The notes: generated by a model from the sequence alone, not told the origin. A DNA stretch of 64,000 nucleotides from Flavobacteriaceae bacterium R38 (GCA_009901575.1 WXYP01000005.1:1-64000), one strand, 5' to 3'. Numbered from the stretch's first letter, positions 33,290-43,189 are shown. Translations and numbers: made by a program.

Positions 33290-34420
33290 TTAGTTGTTAT
33301 CGTTATCGTCCTCATCATCCTCTTCAATTGGTTCTAGTTTATTCCAAACTTTAATTTTGTCTTCTTCAGTCAATCCGGAAATAATTTCAGCATTAATTCC
33401 ATCAGAAATACCAATTTCGATATCTCTTCTTTCAAATTTTTGCTCTCCAACTTCTACTTCAACGTAAGGCTTTTCTGTTTTTTTATCAAACATAAGCAAA
33501 GCCTCTCTTATTGACAATATACTATCCTTTTTTTCGATGACTATAGATGCATTTGCACTATATCCTGCTCTGATAAAATAAGCTTCGTCCAAGTTTACAT
33601 CACCTTCAATTTTAAACTGAACAGCTCCTTGTTCTTCTACCCCTTTAGGAGCTACAAATCTTAATTTGGCATCAAACTCTTTATCTTGAATAGCACCTAA
33701 ACTAATCTTTAAAGGCATATCTATATGAAGTTTTCCAACCTCAGCTTCATCAACTTTTCCTTCAAAAATCATTTTACTTAAATCTGCTATCGTAGCTATG
33801 GTAGTACCATCATTAAAGTTATTACTTTGGATAACCTGATCTCCTTCTTTTACCGGAATTTCCAAAACAGTACCAGAAACCGTTGCCCTGATATTAGTGT
33901 TTGCTATAGACGACCCGCCAGCAGAACCTTCTCTTATAATTTTTAAATCATTCTTTGCGTTTTCCAATTCCTGGATTGCTCTATCATAGGTAAGTTTGAT
34001 AGCATTAAAATCCTGACTTGAAACTACTCCTCTGTCAAATAAAGTTTTATTCCTATCGTACTCAATTTTAGAATTATCTAATCCAATCTGAGCATTTCTC
34101 ACCCTACCTCTTGCAGTATTTAAAGATTGTTCATTAGGCACAACTTTTACTCTCGCAATAAGATCTCCTGCTCTTACCTTAGCTCCTTCTTCTAAATATA
34201 TTTTCTCTATAATTCCTGAGATTTGTGGCTTAATATTTACTTCATCTTCTGGCACCACTTTTCCTGTAGCCACAACTTTATTTATAATGGTTTCTTTTTT
34301 AAGAGTCATCGTTTCAAATGTAATGGCTGGCTTACTATTAGTCTTAAATACTCTGACGACTACATAAAATAGACCTATAATTATGACTCCTATAAATAAG
34401 TATTTTAAAATTTTTTTCAT
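33290..34420 (-). CDS. MacA/HlyD-type periplasmic adaptor
   Basis: The 376-residue protein has one N-terminal transmembrane helix (about 7-24), a split lipoyl domain (VNIKPQISGIIEKIYLEEGA and VSGTVLEIPVKEGDQVI), a coiled-coil hairpin (about 105-160), and beta-barrel and membrane-proximal domains; it ends in a very acidic tail (EEDDEDDNDNN). MacA-type adaptors join an ABC permease to TolC. It lies 12 bases after a permease gene. It is clearly paralogous to the adaptor at 37824-38933. Confidence 0.93.
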   Translation of the reverse strand: MKKILKYLFIGVIIIGLFYVVVRVFKTNSKPAITFETMTLKKETIINKVVATGKVVPEDEVNIKPQISGIIEKIYLEEGAKVRAGDLIARVKVVPNEQSLNTARGRVRNAQIGLDNSKIEYDRNKTLFDRGVVSSQDFNAIKLTYDRAIQELENAKNDLKIIREGSAGGSSIANTNIRATVSGTVLEIPVKEGDQVIQSNNFNDGTTIATIADLSKMIFEGKVDEAEVGKLHIDMPLKISLGAIQDKEFDAKLRFVAPKGVEEQGAVQFKIEGDVNLDEAYFIRAGYSANASIVIEKKDSILSIREALLMFDKKTEKPYVEVEVGEQKFERRDIEIGISDGINAEIISGLTEEDKIKVWNKLEPIEEDDEDDNDNN

Positions 34421-34432
34421 GGTTAATTAAAT

Positions 34433-35689
34433 TTATTCTTCTCTTAATGCTTCTATTGGTTTAATTTTTACTGCTCTGTTTGCCGGTATCATTCCTATAA
34501 GTGTACTCAGTAAAATCATGAGTGAGAATGAAAATATCAATTGTGGTATACTTACAGACGGGTTTGAAAATGGGAATCCATCACCATCTCCCCATAAAAT
34601 ATCGAAAATGTGTAGTACTCCTACTGATATTATCAATCCGATTAAGCCCGCAAAAAGTGTCAGTACTATTGATTCTAAAATTATTTGTCGTCTAATCACT
34701 CCAGGAGTAGCTCCAAGCGCTCTTCTAACTCCTATCTCATTGGTTCGCTCTTTTACAGTAATTAACAGAATATTACTTACTGCTATAATACCTGCCAGTA
34801 AAGTCAATGCACCAATAAAAATCGAAAATCCTTTAAGTCCTAAAGTAACTGCATTTATTCCTGTGAAAATCTGCGAAAAATCGAAAGAACCAAAAGCTCT
34901 TGGGTCTTCAGGATGTATATCGTATTTACGTTTAAGTATATCTTTAATTTTTTTCTCAGCTACTGATACTTTTTTACCTGGTTCAATCAAAATAGACATC
35001 CATCCTATTCTATTACCGGTATTAAAAGCTTTTTGAAAGGTAGAAAAAGGTAAGTGCACCGTATTTTCTCCATCAAAATTAATATTCCCGTTACGTTTAA
35101 ATACTCCGACTACAGAAAAATAAATTCCGTTTATATTAATTGTTTTACCTATGGCATTCTCTCCCTTATCAAATAATAATTTATACGTATCTAAACCGAT
35201 GACACAAACTTTTTTTGCTTCATCCATATCATTCTGGTTCAGAAACCTTCCCTCTACCATACGCTTCTTCGACACATTATCTATGGATGGATAATCTCCA
35301 TAAACACTAGATCCACTTGTTTTCCCTAACCTGTTTACCGTAACGGTCCCTTCAAAATTCCCTAACTGTATTCTAGGGGCTATCAAATCAATTTCTTTTA
35401 CTTGTTTTTGTATCAGATCTGCATCTTCTAAAGTAAATTGCACCCTTCTCCCTCTTTCAAATCCTTTATAGGGCATTGAAGTAGTTTGTGTCCACAAAAA
35501 CATACTATTAGTAGCGGTTCCTGCAAAAACTTTATTAAAACCATTAGACATTCCATTTGTAGATCCTAATAGTAAAACAAGAATAATAATAGCAAATATT
35601 ACTCCCAGCGTAGTTAAAAATGTACGAACTAAATTTTTGGTGAGTGTTCCAAACACCTCTGTCCAAAGGTCTCTATCAAATATTCCCAT
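34433..35689 (-). CDS. MacB-like ABC transporter permease
   Basis: The 418-residue protein has the MacB/FtsX layout: TM1 at about 18-40, a periplasmic MacB_PCD domain (45-255) and a C-terminal FtsX domain with three helices (about 285-310, 335-360, 380-400). The cytoplasmic loop ITVKERTNEIGVRRALGAT is diagnostic. It has no ATPase domain, unlike full MacB, and uses the separate ATPase at 36914. It stands between permease 35692-36921 (2-base gap) and the adaptor. The substrate is unknown; drugs, peptides or lipoproteins are all possible for this family. Confidence 0.92.
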   Translation of the reverse strand: MGIFDRDLWTEVFGTLTKNLVRTFLTTLGVIFAIIILVLLLGSTNGMSNGFNKVFAGTATNSMFLWTQTTSMPYKGFERGRRVQFTLEDADLIQKQVKEIDLIAPRIQLGNFEGTVTVNRLGKTSGSSVYGDYPSIDNVSKKRMVEGRFLNQNDMDEAKKVCVIGLDTYKLLFDKGENAIGKTININGIYFSVVGVFKRNGNINFDGENTVHLPFSTFQKAFNTGNRIGWMSILIEPGKKVSVAEKKIKDILKRKYDIHPEDPRAFGSFDFSQIFTGINAVTLGLKGFSIFIGALTLLAGIIAVSNILLITVKERTNEIGVRRALGATPGVIRRQIILESIVLTLFAGLIGLIISVGVLHIFDILWGDGDGFPFSNPSVSIPQLIFSFSLMILLSTLIGMIPANRAVKIKPIEALREE

Positions 35690-35691
35690 AA

Positions 35692-36921
35692 TTAATCGGC
35701 TCTTAATGCTACAATAGGTTTTACTCTTGCTGCCTGCAAAGCAGGTATTAATCCGGCTAATACTCCTGAAATTATTAAGATAACAGTAGCAGTAACAACC
35801 GTAATAGTGTCTACAGAAGGATTAGAAAATGCAGGGGCATCTACCAGGGGTGAAATTAAACCTACCAAGCCCATTGCAAATATTAGTCCTCCTAATCCAG
35901 ATAAAGAAGTAATAAAAACAGACTCCAGTAATACCAGCTTAACAACTTCAAAAGGTCTGGCTCCTAATGCTTTTCTCACTCCAATTTCTTTTGTTCTTTC
36001 TTTGATAATAAATACCAGGATATTACCAATACCCACAATTCCGGCTATTAAAATCATAAATCCGATAAAAATACTCATCACTCGTAACACATTGGTGAAG
36101 TTGGAAATATCTGAGAAAGCTTCAGCAGAGTTATTCATAAAAAACGCACTCTGATCATCAGGATCTATAGATAATTTTCTCTTTAGATTTGACTCTATAT
36201 TATCTGAAAAACTTATCGCCTTGGCTAAATTGAAATCAGGATTATAAGTCATTGCAATATCATTGATCTCATCTGTATTCCCATAGAGCAATTGCATAGT
36301 AGTAATAGGTGCGTAGATATTGCTTTCTTCTCTTTCATTTCCTTCATCAGAAAAAACACCAATCACTTTAAAAACAAAACTATTAAAGGTTACATATTTA
36401 CCGATAGGATCTTCTTTTTTAAAGAGTTCTTCTACTACTTTTCTTCCTATCACAGCTACCTTAGCTTTGTTTTCTATATCATTATCATTTAAATACCTTC
36501 CCATGTTAATCACGGTCCGTTCAACAATCCTGTAAGAAGGTTTTACCGCAACTACGGTGTAAGAGCCTGTTTCTTTCTTATATTTTGCATTGACACTACG
36601 TCTGAAACGCGGAGAAATATATTCATAATATCCAGGAAAGCTATTCTTGATAAATTCAATATCTTCATTTTTAAAAACAATTCTCCTTCCTGCTTCAAAC
36701 CCTCCATAAGGTTTAGAGGTTTCATTAGGATAAATAAAAATTGCATTAGAAGCATCATCATTCAATTGTCTTGTAACTCCGTTTTCCAATCCTTTTACAG
36801 AGGCTAATAAAAGTACAAGAATAAAGATCCCCCAAGCTACTGAAAACCCAGTTAAGAATGTTCTTAACTTATTGTTTTTAATACTATGCCATATTTCACT
36901 CCAAAGATCTCTATTAAACAT
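35692..36921 (-). CDS. MacB-like ABC transporter permease
   Basis: The 409-residue protein has TM1 (about 18-40), a periplasmic domain to about 265 and three C-terminal helices, with the FtsX signature VFIIKERTKEIGVRKALGAR near 305. It overlaps the ATPase gene by 8 bases and precedes the other permease by 2 bases, so the two probably form a heterodimer on the ATPase dimer. It resembles the permease at 40345-41592 more than its immediate neighbour in the length and wording of its N-terminal LRTFLTGFSVAWGIFILVLL segment. Confidence 0.92.
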   Translation of the reverse strand: MFNRDLWSEIWHSIKNNKLRTFLTGFSVAWGIFILVLLLASVKGLENGVTRQLNDDASNAIFIYPNETSKPYGGFEAGRRIVFKNEDIEFIKNSFPGYYEYISPRFRRSVNAKYKKETGSYTVVAVKPSYRIVERTVINMGRYLNDNDIENKAKVAVIGRKVVEELFKKEDPIGKYVTFNSFVFKVIGVFSDEGNEREESNIYAPITTMQLLYGNTDEINDIAMTYNPDFNLAKAISFSDNIESNLKRKLSIDPDDQSAFFMNNSAEAFSDISNFTNVLRVMSIFIGFMILIAGIVGIGNILVFIIKERTKEIGVRKALGARPFEVVKLVLLESVFITSLSGLGGLIFAMGLVGLISPLVDAPAFSNPSVDTITVVTATVILIISGVLAGLIPALQAARVKPIVALRAD

Positions 36922-37615
36922 ATTGTGAAGCTCTTACTTGTTCTACCATTTCATCTTTTTCTATGACACCATCTCTAAGATGTACAATTCGCTTACACAT
37001 TTGGGCAATATCGGGTTCGTGAGTCACGATAAGAATAGTATTTCCTTTATCATTGATTTGTTGAATCAAATCCATTACTTCATAAGAAGTTTTACTATCT
37101 AAAGCTCCTGTAGGTTCATCGGCCAATAATACTTTAGGTTCTGCTGCCATTGCTCTTGCTATCGCCACCCTTTGTTTTTGACCTCCGGAAAGTTCATTTG
37201 GTAAATGATTCGCCCATTCTTTTAAGCCTACTTGTTCTAAGTAATCTAATGATTTTTGAAGGCGTTTTTTTCTATTTACTTTTTGATAATACAATGGAAG
37301 CGCCACATTCTCTAATGCACTTTTGTAGTTTATCAAATTAAAAGACTGGAAAACAAACCCTAGAAATTTATTTCTATAATTAGCAGCTTTGGTTTCATTT
37401 AAATTTTTAATAGGTACATTATCTAAGTTATACGTACCTGAATCTGCTTCATCCAACATTCCTAAGATATTGAGCAATGTCGATTTTCCAGAACCAGAGG
37501 ATCCCATTATCGCTACCAATTCTCCTTCTTTTACTGAAAAATCTATTCCTTTTAGGACATGCAGGGAATTACTTCCCATCTTATAAGATTTGTGAAGATT
37601 TTTAATTTCTATCAT
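36914..37615 (-). CDS. MacB/LolD-type ABC transporter ATPase
   Basis: The 233-residue protein is a complete ABC ATPase: Walker A GSSGSGKST (38-46), Q-loop FVFQSFNLI, signature LSGGQKQRVAIARA (142-155), Walker B VLLADEPTG (162-170), and a switch His in VTHEPDIA. It is the first gene of the operon 37615-31145 and overlaps the first permease gene by 8 bases. It is the only ABC ATPase in the region, although four matching permease genes are present, so it may serve both permease pairs. Confidence 0.95.
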   Translation of the reverse strand: MIEIKNLHKSYKMGSNSLHVLKGIDFSVKEGELVAIMGSSGSGKSTLLNILGMLDEADSGTYNLDNVPIKNLNETKAANYRNKFLGFVFQSFNLINYKSALENVALPLYYQKVNRKKRLQKSLDYLEQVGLKEWANHLPNELSGGQKQRVAIARAMAAEPKVLLADEPTGALDSKTSYEVMDLIQQINDKGNTILIVTHEPDIAQMCKRIVHLRDGVIEKDEMVEQVRASQYV

Positions 37616-37823
37616 GGTTGGTTAATTATCATACAATTTGAAAAATCAATTCACTATATTGAAATTCAGTATTGTAATAAAGTTCTATTGATCTCTTTCT
37701 TGTTTACATAAGACTATAACTGAAGAAAAATGTTACAATCTTAATTGTGAAGAAAATGTTAAATAAATTAAAAATAGGAAATACAATTAAAAAAACAAGG
37801 TTAATCTACTGTAGATAAAATAC
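37616..37823. other. Intergenic region between the two efflux gene sets
   Basis: This 208-base gap holds the promoter region of the ATPase-led operon and the 3' end of the upstream adaptor gene. A short palindrome ATCTAC-T-GTAGAT lies near 37805-37817. No exact TAnnTTTG element on the minus strand and no small gene is visible. Confidence 0.35.
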
Positions 37824-38933
37824 TTATCTATTTCCTCGTGCTTTAATTTTATTCCATACTTTTATATTTTGGCCATCAGAAATCCCATTTTTCACTTCTA
37901 CATAAATCCCATCGCTTATTCCTAATTCTATATCTTTTCGTTCAAATTCCTGCAAGCCTGTTTCTATTTCTACAAAAGGTTTTTTGGTTTCAGGATCATA
38001 TTGTATCAACGCTTCTTTAATGGCAAAAACATCTGAAGCCTTTGCTAATATAATAGAAGCATTAGCGCTCAAACCAGCCCTAATAAAAGTAGAATCTTGT
38101 TTCTCTAGTGTTCCTTTAATTTCAAACTGTATAGCTCCGTTTTCTGCATTACCTTTCGGAGCTATGTAATCCAGAACTGCATCAAACACTTTATTTTCTA
38201 TTGCTCCAACTGTAATTTCAAGAGGTAGTCCTTCTTCTATCCTCCCCACTTCAGACTCATCTACTTTTCCTTCAAAAATCATTTGCCCCACATCTGCTAA
38301 AACTGCAATAGTAGTTCCATCATTAAATGTATTACTTTCAATAACCTGGTTTCCTTTTTCTACAGGAACCTCTAATACCATACCGCTTACAGTCGATTTT
38401 ATTAATGTATTTGCCGAGTTCCCAAAACCTTTGGTCGAACCTGTTTTTACAATATCGTAATTCTGTTTTGCCGAATTATAGGTTTGAAGTGCCTGCTGGT
38501 AACTTACTTCTGCTCTTTCCAGATCTGCTGTTGATACTACTCCTTTATCATTTAAACTTTTCTGACGATCGTAATTTCTCTTTTGATCGTCTAAACTAAT
38601 CTTTGCTGTCTGGATAGCATTTCGTGCATTATTTAAAGATGATAAATTTGGAACCACTCTAATTTTTGCTATCAAATCTCCTGCTTTTAATATATCTCCT
38701 CCTTCTACATATACTTCTTCAATTACTCCGGATATATTTGGTTTTATAAGTACTTCTTCCAAAGGTAAAATACTTCCAACTGCTACTGTTTTTTTAACTA
38801 TAGTCTTTTTTGAAAGTTGTTCTGTCTCATAAGTAATTGGAGATTCATTATTCTTTTGATATAAATAATACAATGCTCCTCCAAAAGAAACTACTATTAT
38901 AAAAAGGATGATTATAGTGATTGATTTTTTCAT
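37824..38933 (-). CDS. MacA/HlyD-type periplasmic adaptor (second copy)
   Basis: The 369-residue protein has one N-terminal helix (about 5-23), lipoyl halves (LIKPNISGVIEEVYVEGGDI and VSGMVLEVPVEKGNQVIESN), a coiled-coil hairpin (about 105-155) and beta-barrel domains. It is a clear paralogue of the adaptor at 33290-34420, with long shared stretches such as VDESEVG/VDEAEVG and NASI(I/V). It is the last gene of a three-gene set with two permeases, 133 bases after the nearer one, and has no linked ATPase or TolC. Confidence 0.92.
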   Translation of the reverse strand: MKKSITIIILFIIVVSFGGALYYLYQKNNESPITYETEQLSKKTIVKKTVAVGSILPLEEVLIKPNISGVIEEVYVEGGDILKAGDLIAKIRVVPNLSSLNNARNAIQTAKISLDDQKRNYDRQKSLNDKGVVSTADLERAEVSYQQALQTYNSAKQNYDIVKTGSTKGFGNSANTLIKSTVSGMVLEVPVEKGNQVIESNTFNDGTTIAVLADVGQMIFEGKVDESEVGRIEEGLPLEITVGAIENKVFDAVLDYIAPKGNAENGAIQFEIKGTLEKQDSTFIRAGLSANASIILAKASDVFAIKEALIQYDPETKKPFVEIETGLQEFERKDIELGISDGIYVEVKNGISDGQNIKVWNKIKARGNR

Positions 38934-39066
38934 GTGTTTAGTTTATTGTTTTTCAAAAGTCACATGCTGTTCGCCCTTAATCGTTATCTTACCTGATAAA
39001 GCTTTTAACATGTTCGTTTCATTTTTTGATTGTGTTTGTTATAGTTGATTTTTAATTAAAATTAAA

Positions 39067-40326
39067 TTAGTCTGTTCTAATGGCCTCTACCGGACGTACT
39101 CTTATGGCATTTTGCGCAGGTATTAACCCTGCTAACAAACCTGAAACAATAAGAATAGTCAGAGCTATTATCACTACCCCTATATTAATATTAGGATTCG
39201 AGAAAAGATCTACCGGCCCATTGGCTTCCAGTATATAATTGATCACATAAATAAGTAGTGTCGATAATATAATACCACACATTCCGGATATTATAGTCAG
39301 AAAAACAGATTCCATTAAAATTTGTATACGAATAGACCAGGGTTTTTCACCTAATGCTCTACGGATACCTATTTCTTTTGTACGTTCTTTAACAACGATA
39401 AGCATAATGTTACTAACTCCTATCACCCCTGATAGTAATACCAAAATCCCAACAAAATAAGCGATCAGGTTAAGCGCAGTAAATAAACGCTCTACACGAC
39501 TGTATTCTGCATATCTATCAAAATGCCCCACAGCGCGAACATCATCAGGGTGAATTTTATGATTTTGTTTGAGGATACCAAAAATAGATTCTTTAATATC
39601 TGAGATTGAATAACCGTCATTTGCTGTAATAGACATCCAACCCACATTATCTCCCATATTGAAAGCTTGAGAAAAAGCAGAAAACGGAACATAAATTTCA
39701 TTTTCTTCCTCTTCTTGATCTCCCCCTCCAAATTCTTTATCATAAGTTCCAACCACCATGAAACTGACTCCCCTTATTTTTATAAATGTCCCGATTGGGT
39801 CTTCAGTTTTATCATAAAGAGTGGCTCTTACTCCTTCTCCAATTACTGCCACTTTTCGTTTTTCATTGATATCAGAATAATTTAGAAATCGTCCGGCAGT
39901 AATATTCATTGGATCTTGCTGAATAATTTCCGGGTAATCACCATATACATTAAAAGCTCCTGTGTTAATTCCACGCACCACATTATCTGTTCCTCTAAAT
40001 CCTCCTAACTGGTTTCTAGGAGAGATAAAACGCAGGTGATCTACATTTTCACGAATAGATTCAACATCATCTATTTTAAAATTATAACGTCTTCCTTTAG
40101 GCAAGCCTTTATAAGGTTTAGAAACCGTTTGTGTCCATACTACTACCGTATTTGTAGCAGAGTTTCCAAAATCAAGTTTAACTCCGGTTTCTAAGCCTTT
40201 TCCAACTGCCAATAGAAGTATGAGGATAAATATCCCCCAAAAAACTCCGAATGCAGTTAATAAAGTTCTGAACCAGTTAGTGGTTAACACTTCTAAAATT
40301 TCTCTCCAACGATCTCTATTAAACAT
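39067..40326 (-). CDS. MacB-like ABC transporter permease (second set)
   Basis: The 419-residue protein shows TM1 (about 18-40), a periplasmic MacB_PCD domain to about 270 and three C-terminal helices, with VVKERTKEIGIRRALGEKPW near 315. It is most like the permease at 34433-35689, sharing the TNTVVVWTQTVSKPYKGL-type segment. It follows the other second-set permease by 18 bases. No ATPase domain is fused. Confidence 0.92.
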   Translation of the reverse strand: MFNRDRWREILEVLTTNWFRTLLTAFGVFWGIFILILLLAVGKGLETGVKLDFGNSATNTVVVWTQTVSKPYKGLPKGRRYNFKIDDVESIRENVDHLRFISPRNQLGGFRGTDNVVRGINTGAFNVYGDYPEIIQQDPMNITAGRFLNYSDINEKRKVAVIGEGVRATLYDKTEDPIGTFIKIRGVSFMVVGTYDKEFGGGDQEEEENEIYVPFSAFSQAFNMGDNVGWMSITANDGYSISDIKESIFGILKQNHKIHPDDVRAVGHFDRYAEYSRVERLFTALNLIAYFVGILVLLSGVIGVSNIMLIVVKERTKEIGIRRALGEKPWSIRIQILMESVFLTIISGMCGIILSTLLIYVINYILEANGPVDLFSNPNINIGVVIIALTILIVSGLLAGLIPAQNAIRVRPVEAIRTD

Positions 40327-40344
40327 CTTTATTTTTTAAGAAAA

Positions 40345-41592
40345 TCATTCATCTCTTAATGCGACAATAGGCTTAATACTAGCGGCTCTCCATGCCGGAA
40401 TAAATCCAGCTACTGCGCCTACAAAAATCAAAATAAATACAGTGGTAATGGCAATATTAAAATCTACTGAAGGATTCAGGATATAATCAACTTCTATATT
40501 GGGGCCCAGAAGTTCTAACAACCCCATACTGACTATAAATCCGGCAAAACCAGAAACAGCGGTAACAAAAACGGCTTCATGTAAAATCATTCCGATAATA
40601 GACCAGGGTTTAGCGCCTAAAGCTTTACGAATTCCGATTTCCCTGGTTCTGTCTTTTACAATAATTAGCATAATATTACTAACTCCAACCACTCCGGCTA
40701 CTATTGTACAGATTCCGACAAACCAAAAGAACAAGTTAATATTGTCCAGCAGGCCAAAATATCTTTTTGCTTCGTTTAATACATTAAAAACCCGAACTGC
40801 ATTTTCATCATCCGGAGCTACAGTATGAGACTGCTTAAGATATTCTTCAAGTTCTGCAGTAAAATTATTAGACTCTTTTAGTGTTTCTTCAAAATTTTCC
40901 TGAGGCTTAAATGTAAATGAAAGGTTGTTAACTCTATCCCCTCCGTTAAAAACTCTTTTTGCAGTAGTTATAGGAACATAGATTCTATTTTCTTCTCGTT
41001 CTCCACCTGCATCCGAATAGACTCCTATAACCTGAAAGTTAAGTCCTGATATCTGTAAACTTTTGTCAATAGGGTCAACGGTTTTGAATAATTCTCTTTG
41101 AACTCTCTCACTGATGACAACTACCTTATTTACTCCTTCGAGGTCATCATAATTCAAAAATCTTCCCGAAAGCATTTGGGCATTTTCTATAAATTGATAG
41201 TCCGGACCTACACCTTGTACTCCATAATTACCGGATTCGTTTTTATAGTTTATAAGTCCTCCATTTACCCTGTAAACTCCCGATTTATATTCTAATTTAT
41301 CTTTCCCTAATTCTGAAGTAGCATAATCAAAATTATTATCATTCATGCGAATAATGCGGCCCGGATTTAACCCTTTATATTCTTTTGTAGTTCTTCTTGA
41401 GGATACCCATATTCTATTGGTTGCATCTTGTTCAAATTCTTTAGCAACCCCATTTTGCATTCCTTGCCCGAAACCTAATAAGATAACCAATATAAAAATC
41501 CCTGATGCAACAGATAACCCTGTCAAAAAGGTTCGCAATTTGTTTTTACGAATTGTATCGAAAATTTCTTGCCAACGTTCAATATCAAACAT
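40345..41592 (-). CDS. MacB-like ABC transporter permease (second set)
   Basis: The 415-residue protein has TM1 (about 18-40, LRTFLTGLSVASGIFILVIL), a periplasmic domain to about 270 and three C-terminal helices with IVKDRTREIGIRKALGAKPW near 310. It is the first gene of the second efflux set and pairs with the permease 18 bases downstream. The set lacks its own ATPase, so it would need the one at 36914 or one encoded elsewhere. Confidence 0.92.
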   Translation of the reverse strand: MFDIERWQEIFDTIRKNKLRTFLTGLSVASGIFILVILLGFGQGMQNGVAKEFEQDATNRIWVSSRRTTKEYKGLNPGRIIRMNDNNFDYATSELGKDKLEYKSGVYRVNGGLINYKNESGNYGVQGVGPDYQFIENAQMLSGRFLNYDDLEGVNKVVVISERVQRELFKTVDPIDKSLQISGLNFQVIGVYSDAGGEREENRIYVPITTAKRVFNGGDRVNNLSFTFKPQENFEETLKESNNFTAELEEYLKQSHTVAPDDENAVRVFNVLNEAKRYFGLLDNINLFFWFVGICTIVAGVVGVSNIMLIIVKDRTREIGIRKALGAKPWSIIGMILHEAVFVTAVSGFAGFIVSMGLLELLGPNIEVDYILNPSVDFNIAITTVFILIFVGAVAGFIPAWRAASIKPIVALRDE

Positions 41593-41730
41593 AATATAAT
41601 GGCTCTGATTAATGCAATTAGCTTTTTGACAATGCCTGGTTATTAAAATAAACTCAATATCGTCAATTAATAGACTAACAGTCCATAATTTTGTTACAGT
41701 GGGGCAAGTTTAAAAAATGTTAAAAATATG

Positions 41731-41958
41731 TTAAGAAGTCTTTTTCTTATAACTTCTGAAAATAAAATAACCTAGTCCTCCTACCAATATATAAGGAATA
41801 GCCATTAAATAGATAATACCATTATTAATTCCTTTTGCGGCAGTTTGTTGTTCCCCGCTTTCTAAAACTGCTCTACACATTGCACATTGTGCTTCTATAA
41901 TTTCTGTAGAGAAGAAAAAAATTATTAAAATGATAAAAGCTGTCTTTTTCAAAAGCAT
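41731..41958 (-). CDS. Small CxxC membrane protein of the oxidase cluster
   Basis: Starting at the ATG at 41958 the product has 75 residues; an ATG at 41976 would overlap the preceding gene by 11 bases. It has a signal peptide (1-22, ending IEAQ), a CAMC motif immediately after (QCAMCRAVLESGEQ) and one C-terminal transmembrane helix (about 46-66) with a Lys-rich tail. The CxxC in the periplasm next to SCO and oxidase-subunit genes suggests a metal or redox role in oxidase assembly. Similar short proteins accompany these genes in Flavobacteriaceae, but no function is established. Confidence 0.7.
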   Translation of the reverse strand: MLLKKTAFIILIIFFFSTEIIEAQCAMCRAVLESGEQQTAAKGINNGIIYLMAIPYILVGGLGYFIFRSYKKKTS

Positions 41959-41965
41959 AGTTTTA

Positions 41966-42490
41966 TTAATTAACATAATAAGGAGCTATCATTAAATATA
42001 CTATTACTCCCGTTACTGCCACATACAACCATATAGGAAATGTAATTTTTGCTATTTTTTTATGTTTGTCAAAACGTTTTGATAACGCACGAACATAAGT
42101 AATCAATACCAAAGGAATAATTCCTATTGACAATAGGATATGTGAAATCAAAATTACAAAATAAACAGATCGTATAACCCCTTCTCCTCCATATGGTGTT
42201 GAATCTGAAGTCATATGATAAGCAACATACATCACCAGAAAAGAAACAGATAATACAATACACACTTTCATCAAACGTTCATGCAGCAAACGTTTTTTAT
42301 TTTTAATTGCTATAACAGCCAATATCAGAATTACAGCTGTTATACCATTTATAGTTGCATAAATTGGTGGCAAAAAAGACAATGGTTTGACATTTGGTAT
42401 TTTAATTCCAAATAAAACAGCTACAACCAAAGGGATAGCTATAGAGAGTATAACTATCCAACGTTTATATTTTTTTTCTTCCAAATCCAT
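41966..42490 (-). CDS. DUF420 family membrane protein
   Basis: The 174-residue protein has about five transmembrane helices (9-27, 38-60, 72-92, 108-128, 148-168) and the DUF420 pattern with HERLMKVCI (68-76), YHMTSD and HILLSIGIIPLVLITYVRAL. Conserved His residues lie in the helices. The family is almost always next to cytochrome oxidase genes and is related to CtaM/oxidase biogenesis proteins; the exact role is unknown. It is 3 bases after the SCO gene. Confidence 0.9.
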   Translation of the reverse strand: MDLEEKKYKRWIVILSIAIPLVVAVLFGIKIPNVKPLSFLPPIYATINGITAVILILAVIAIKNKKRLLHERLMKVCIVLSVSFLVMYVAYHMTSDSTPYGGEGVIRSVYFVILISHILLSIGIIPLVLITYVRALSKRFDKHKKIAKITFPIWLYVAVTGVIVYLMIAPYYVN

Positions 42491-42493
42491 TTT

Positions 42494-43186
42494 CTATTCT
42501 TCCTTAAGCAATTTGGCTATATCTTCTTTCAACATGGTTAATCCTTCTTCTTCCAGGATATCATAATATGCTATCACATTTCCATATTGATCTTTTCTCG
42601 ATCTTAAAAAGCCTTCTCTGTCTATGAGTGCCACATTTCCTGAATGCTCAAAACCACCGTCTGCTCTATAATCTTCTGCTGCAAAAATATTGAACCCTCT
42701 ATTTGCAAGATCATAAATCGCTTCTTTACTTCCTGTCAACAAATGCCAATCCAGGTTTTTAATCCCATAAAGTTCTGCATATTCTTTTAATACCCTGGGA
42801 GTATCGTATTCCGGATTAATTGTAAATGAAGCAATTCCAAAATCGTCAAAAGATTCTAATTCATTTTGAACTTTAACTAAATTGGTATTCATTATCGGGC
42901 AGATCGAAGGACAAGTAGTAAAGAAAAACTCTACAACAAAGACTTTACCCAAATAATCTTTATTCGTAATTAGCAAACTATCCTGATTTACAAAAGAAAA
43001 CTCAGGAACAGTACGTTTGATATCATTTAAAACCACATAAGAAAGTGATCCTGCTGTTTCAATCTTATGATCTAATTCTGTTGTTGTACCTTCTTTTAAT
43101 CTATTAATAATTCTAGGAATAAAAATGATCCCAAAAATCAAAACGATTAATGAAACCCAAACATAAGTATAATTACTCTTCTTCAT
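42494..43186 (-). CDS. SCO1/SenC family copper chaperone
   Basis: The 230-residue protein has an N-terminal membrane anchor (about 7-24) and a thioredoxin fold with the copper-binding CPSIC (C92, C96) and the ligand His181 (GGFEHSGNVALID). SCO proteins deliver copper to the CuA site of cytochrome oxidase or reduce it. It lies 3 bases after a related gene that has lost all its cysteines, and 3 bases before the DUF420 gene, within the oxidase cluster. Confidence 0.95.
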   Translation of the reverse strand: MKKSNYTYVWVSLIVLIFGIIFIPRIINRLKEGTTTELDHKIETAGSLSYVVLNDIKRTVPEFSFVNQDSLLITNKDYLGKVFVVEFFFTTCPSICPIMNTNLVKVQNELESFDDFGIASFTINPEYDTPRVLKEYAELYGIKNLDWHLLTGSKEAIYDLANRGFNIFAAEDYRADGGFEHSGNVALIDREGFLRSRKDQYGNVIAYYDILEEEGLTMLKEDIAKLLKEE

Positions 43187-43189
43187 TTT

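Noticed and set aside
34518-36154. Plus-strand open frames of 115-172 codons across the permease genes
   Set aside because: They mirror conserved FtsX/MacB coding sequence on the other strand and contain no independent signals.
37805-37817. ATCTAC-T-GTAGAT palindrome as a terminator
   Set aside because: The arms are only six bases, AT-rich, and no T-run follows on the relevant strand.
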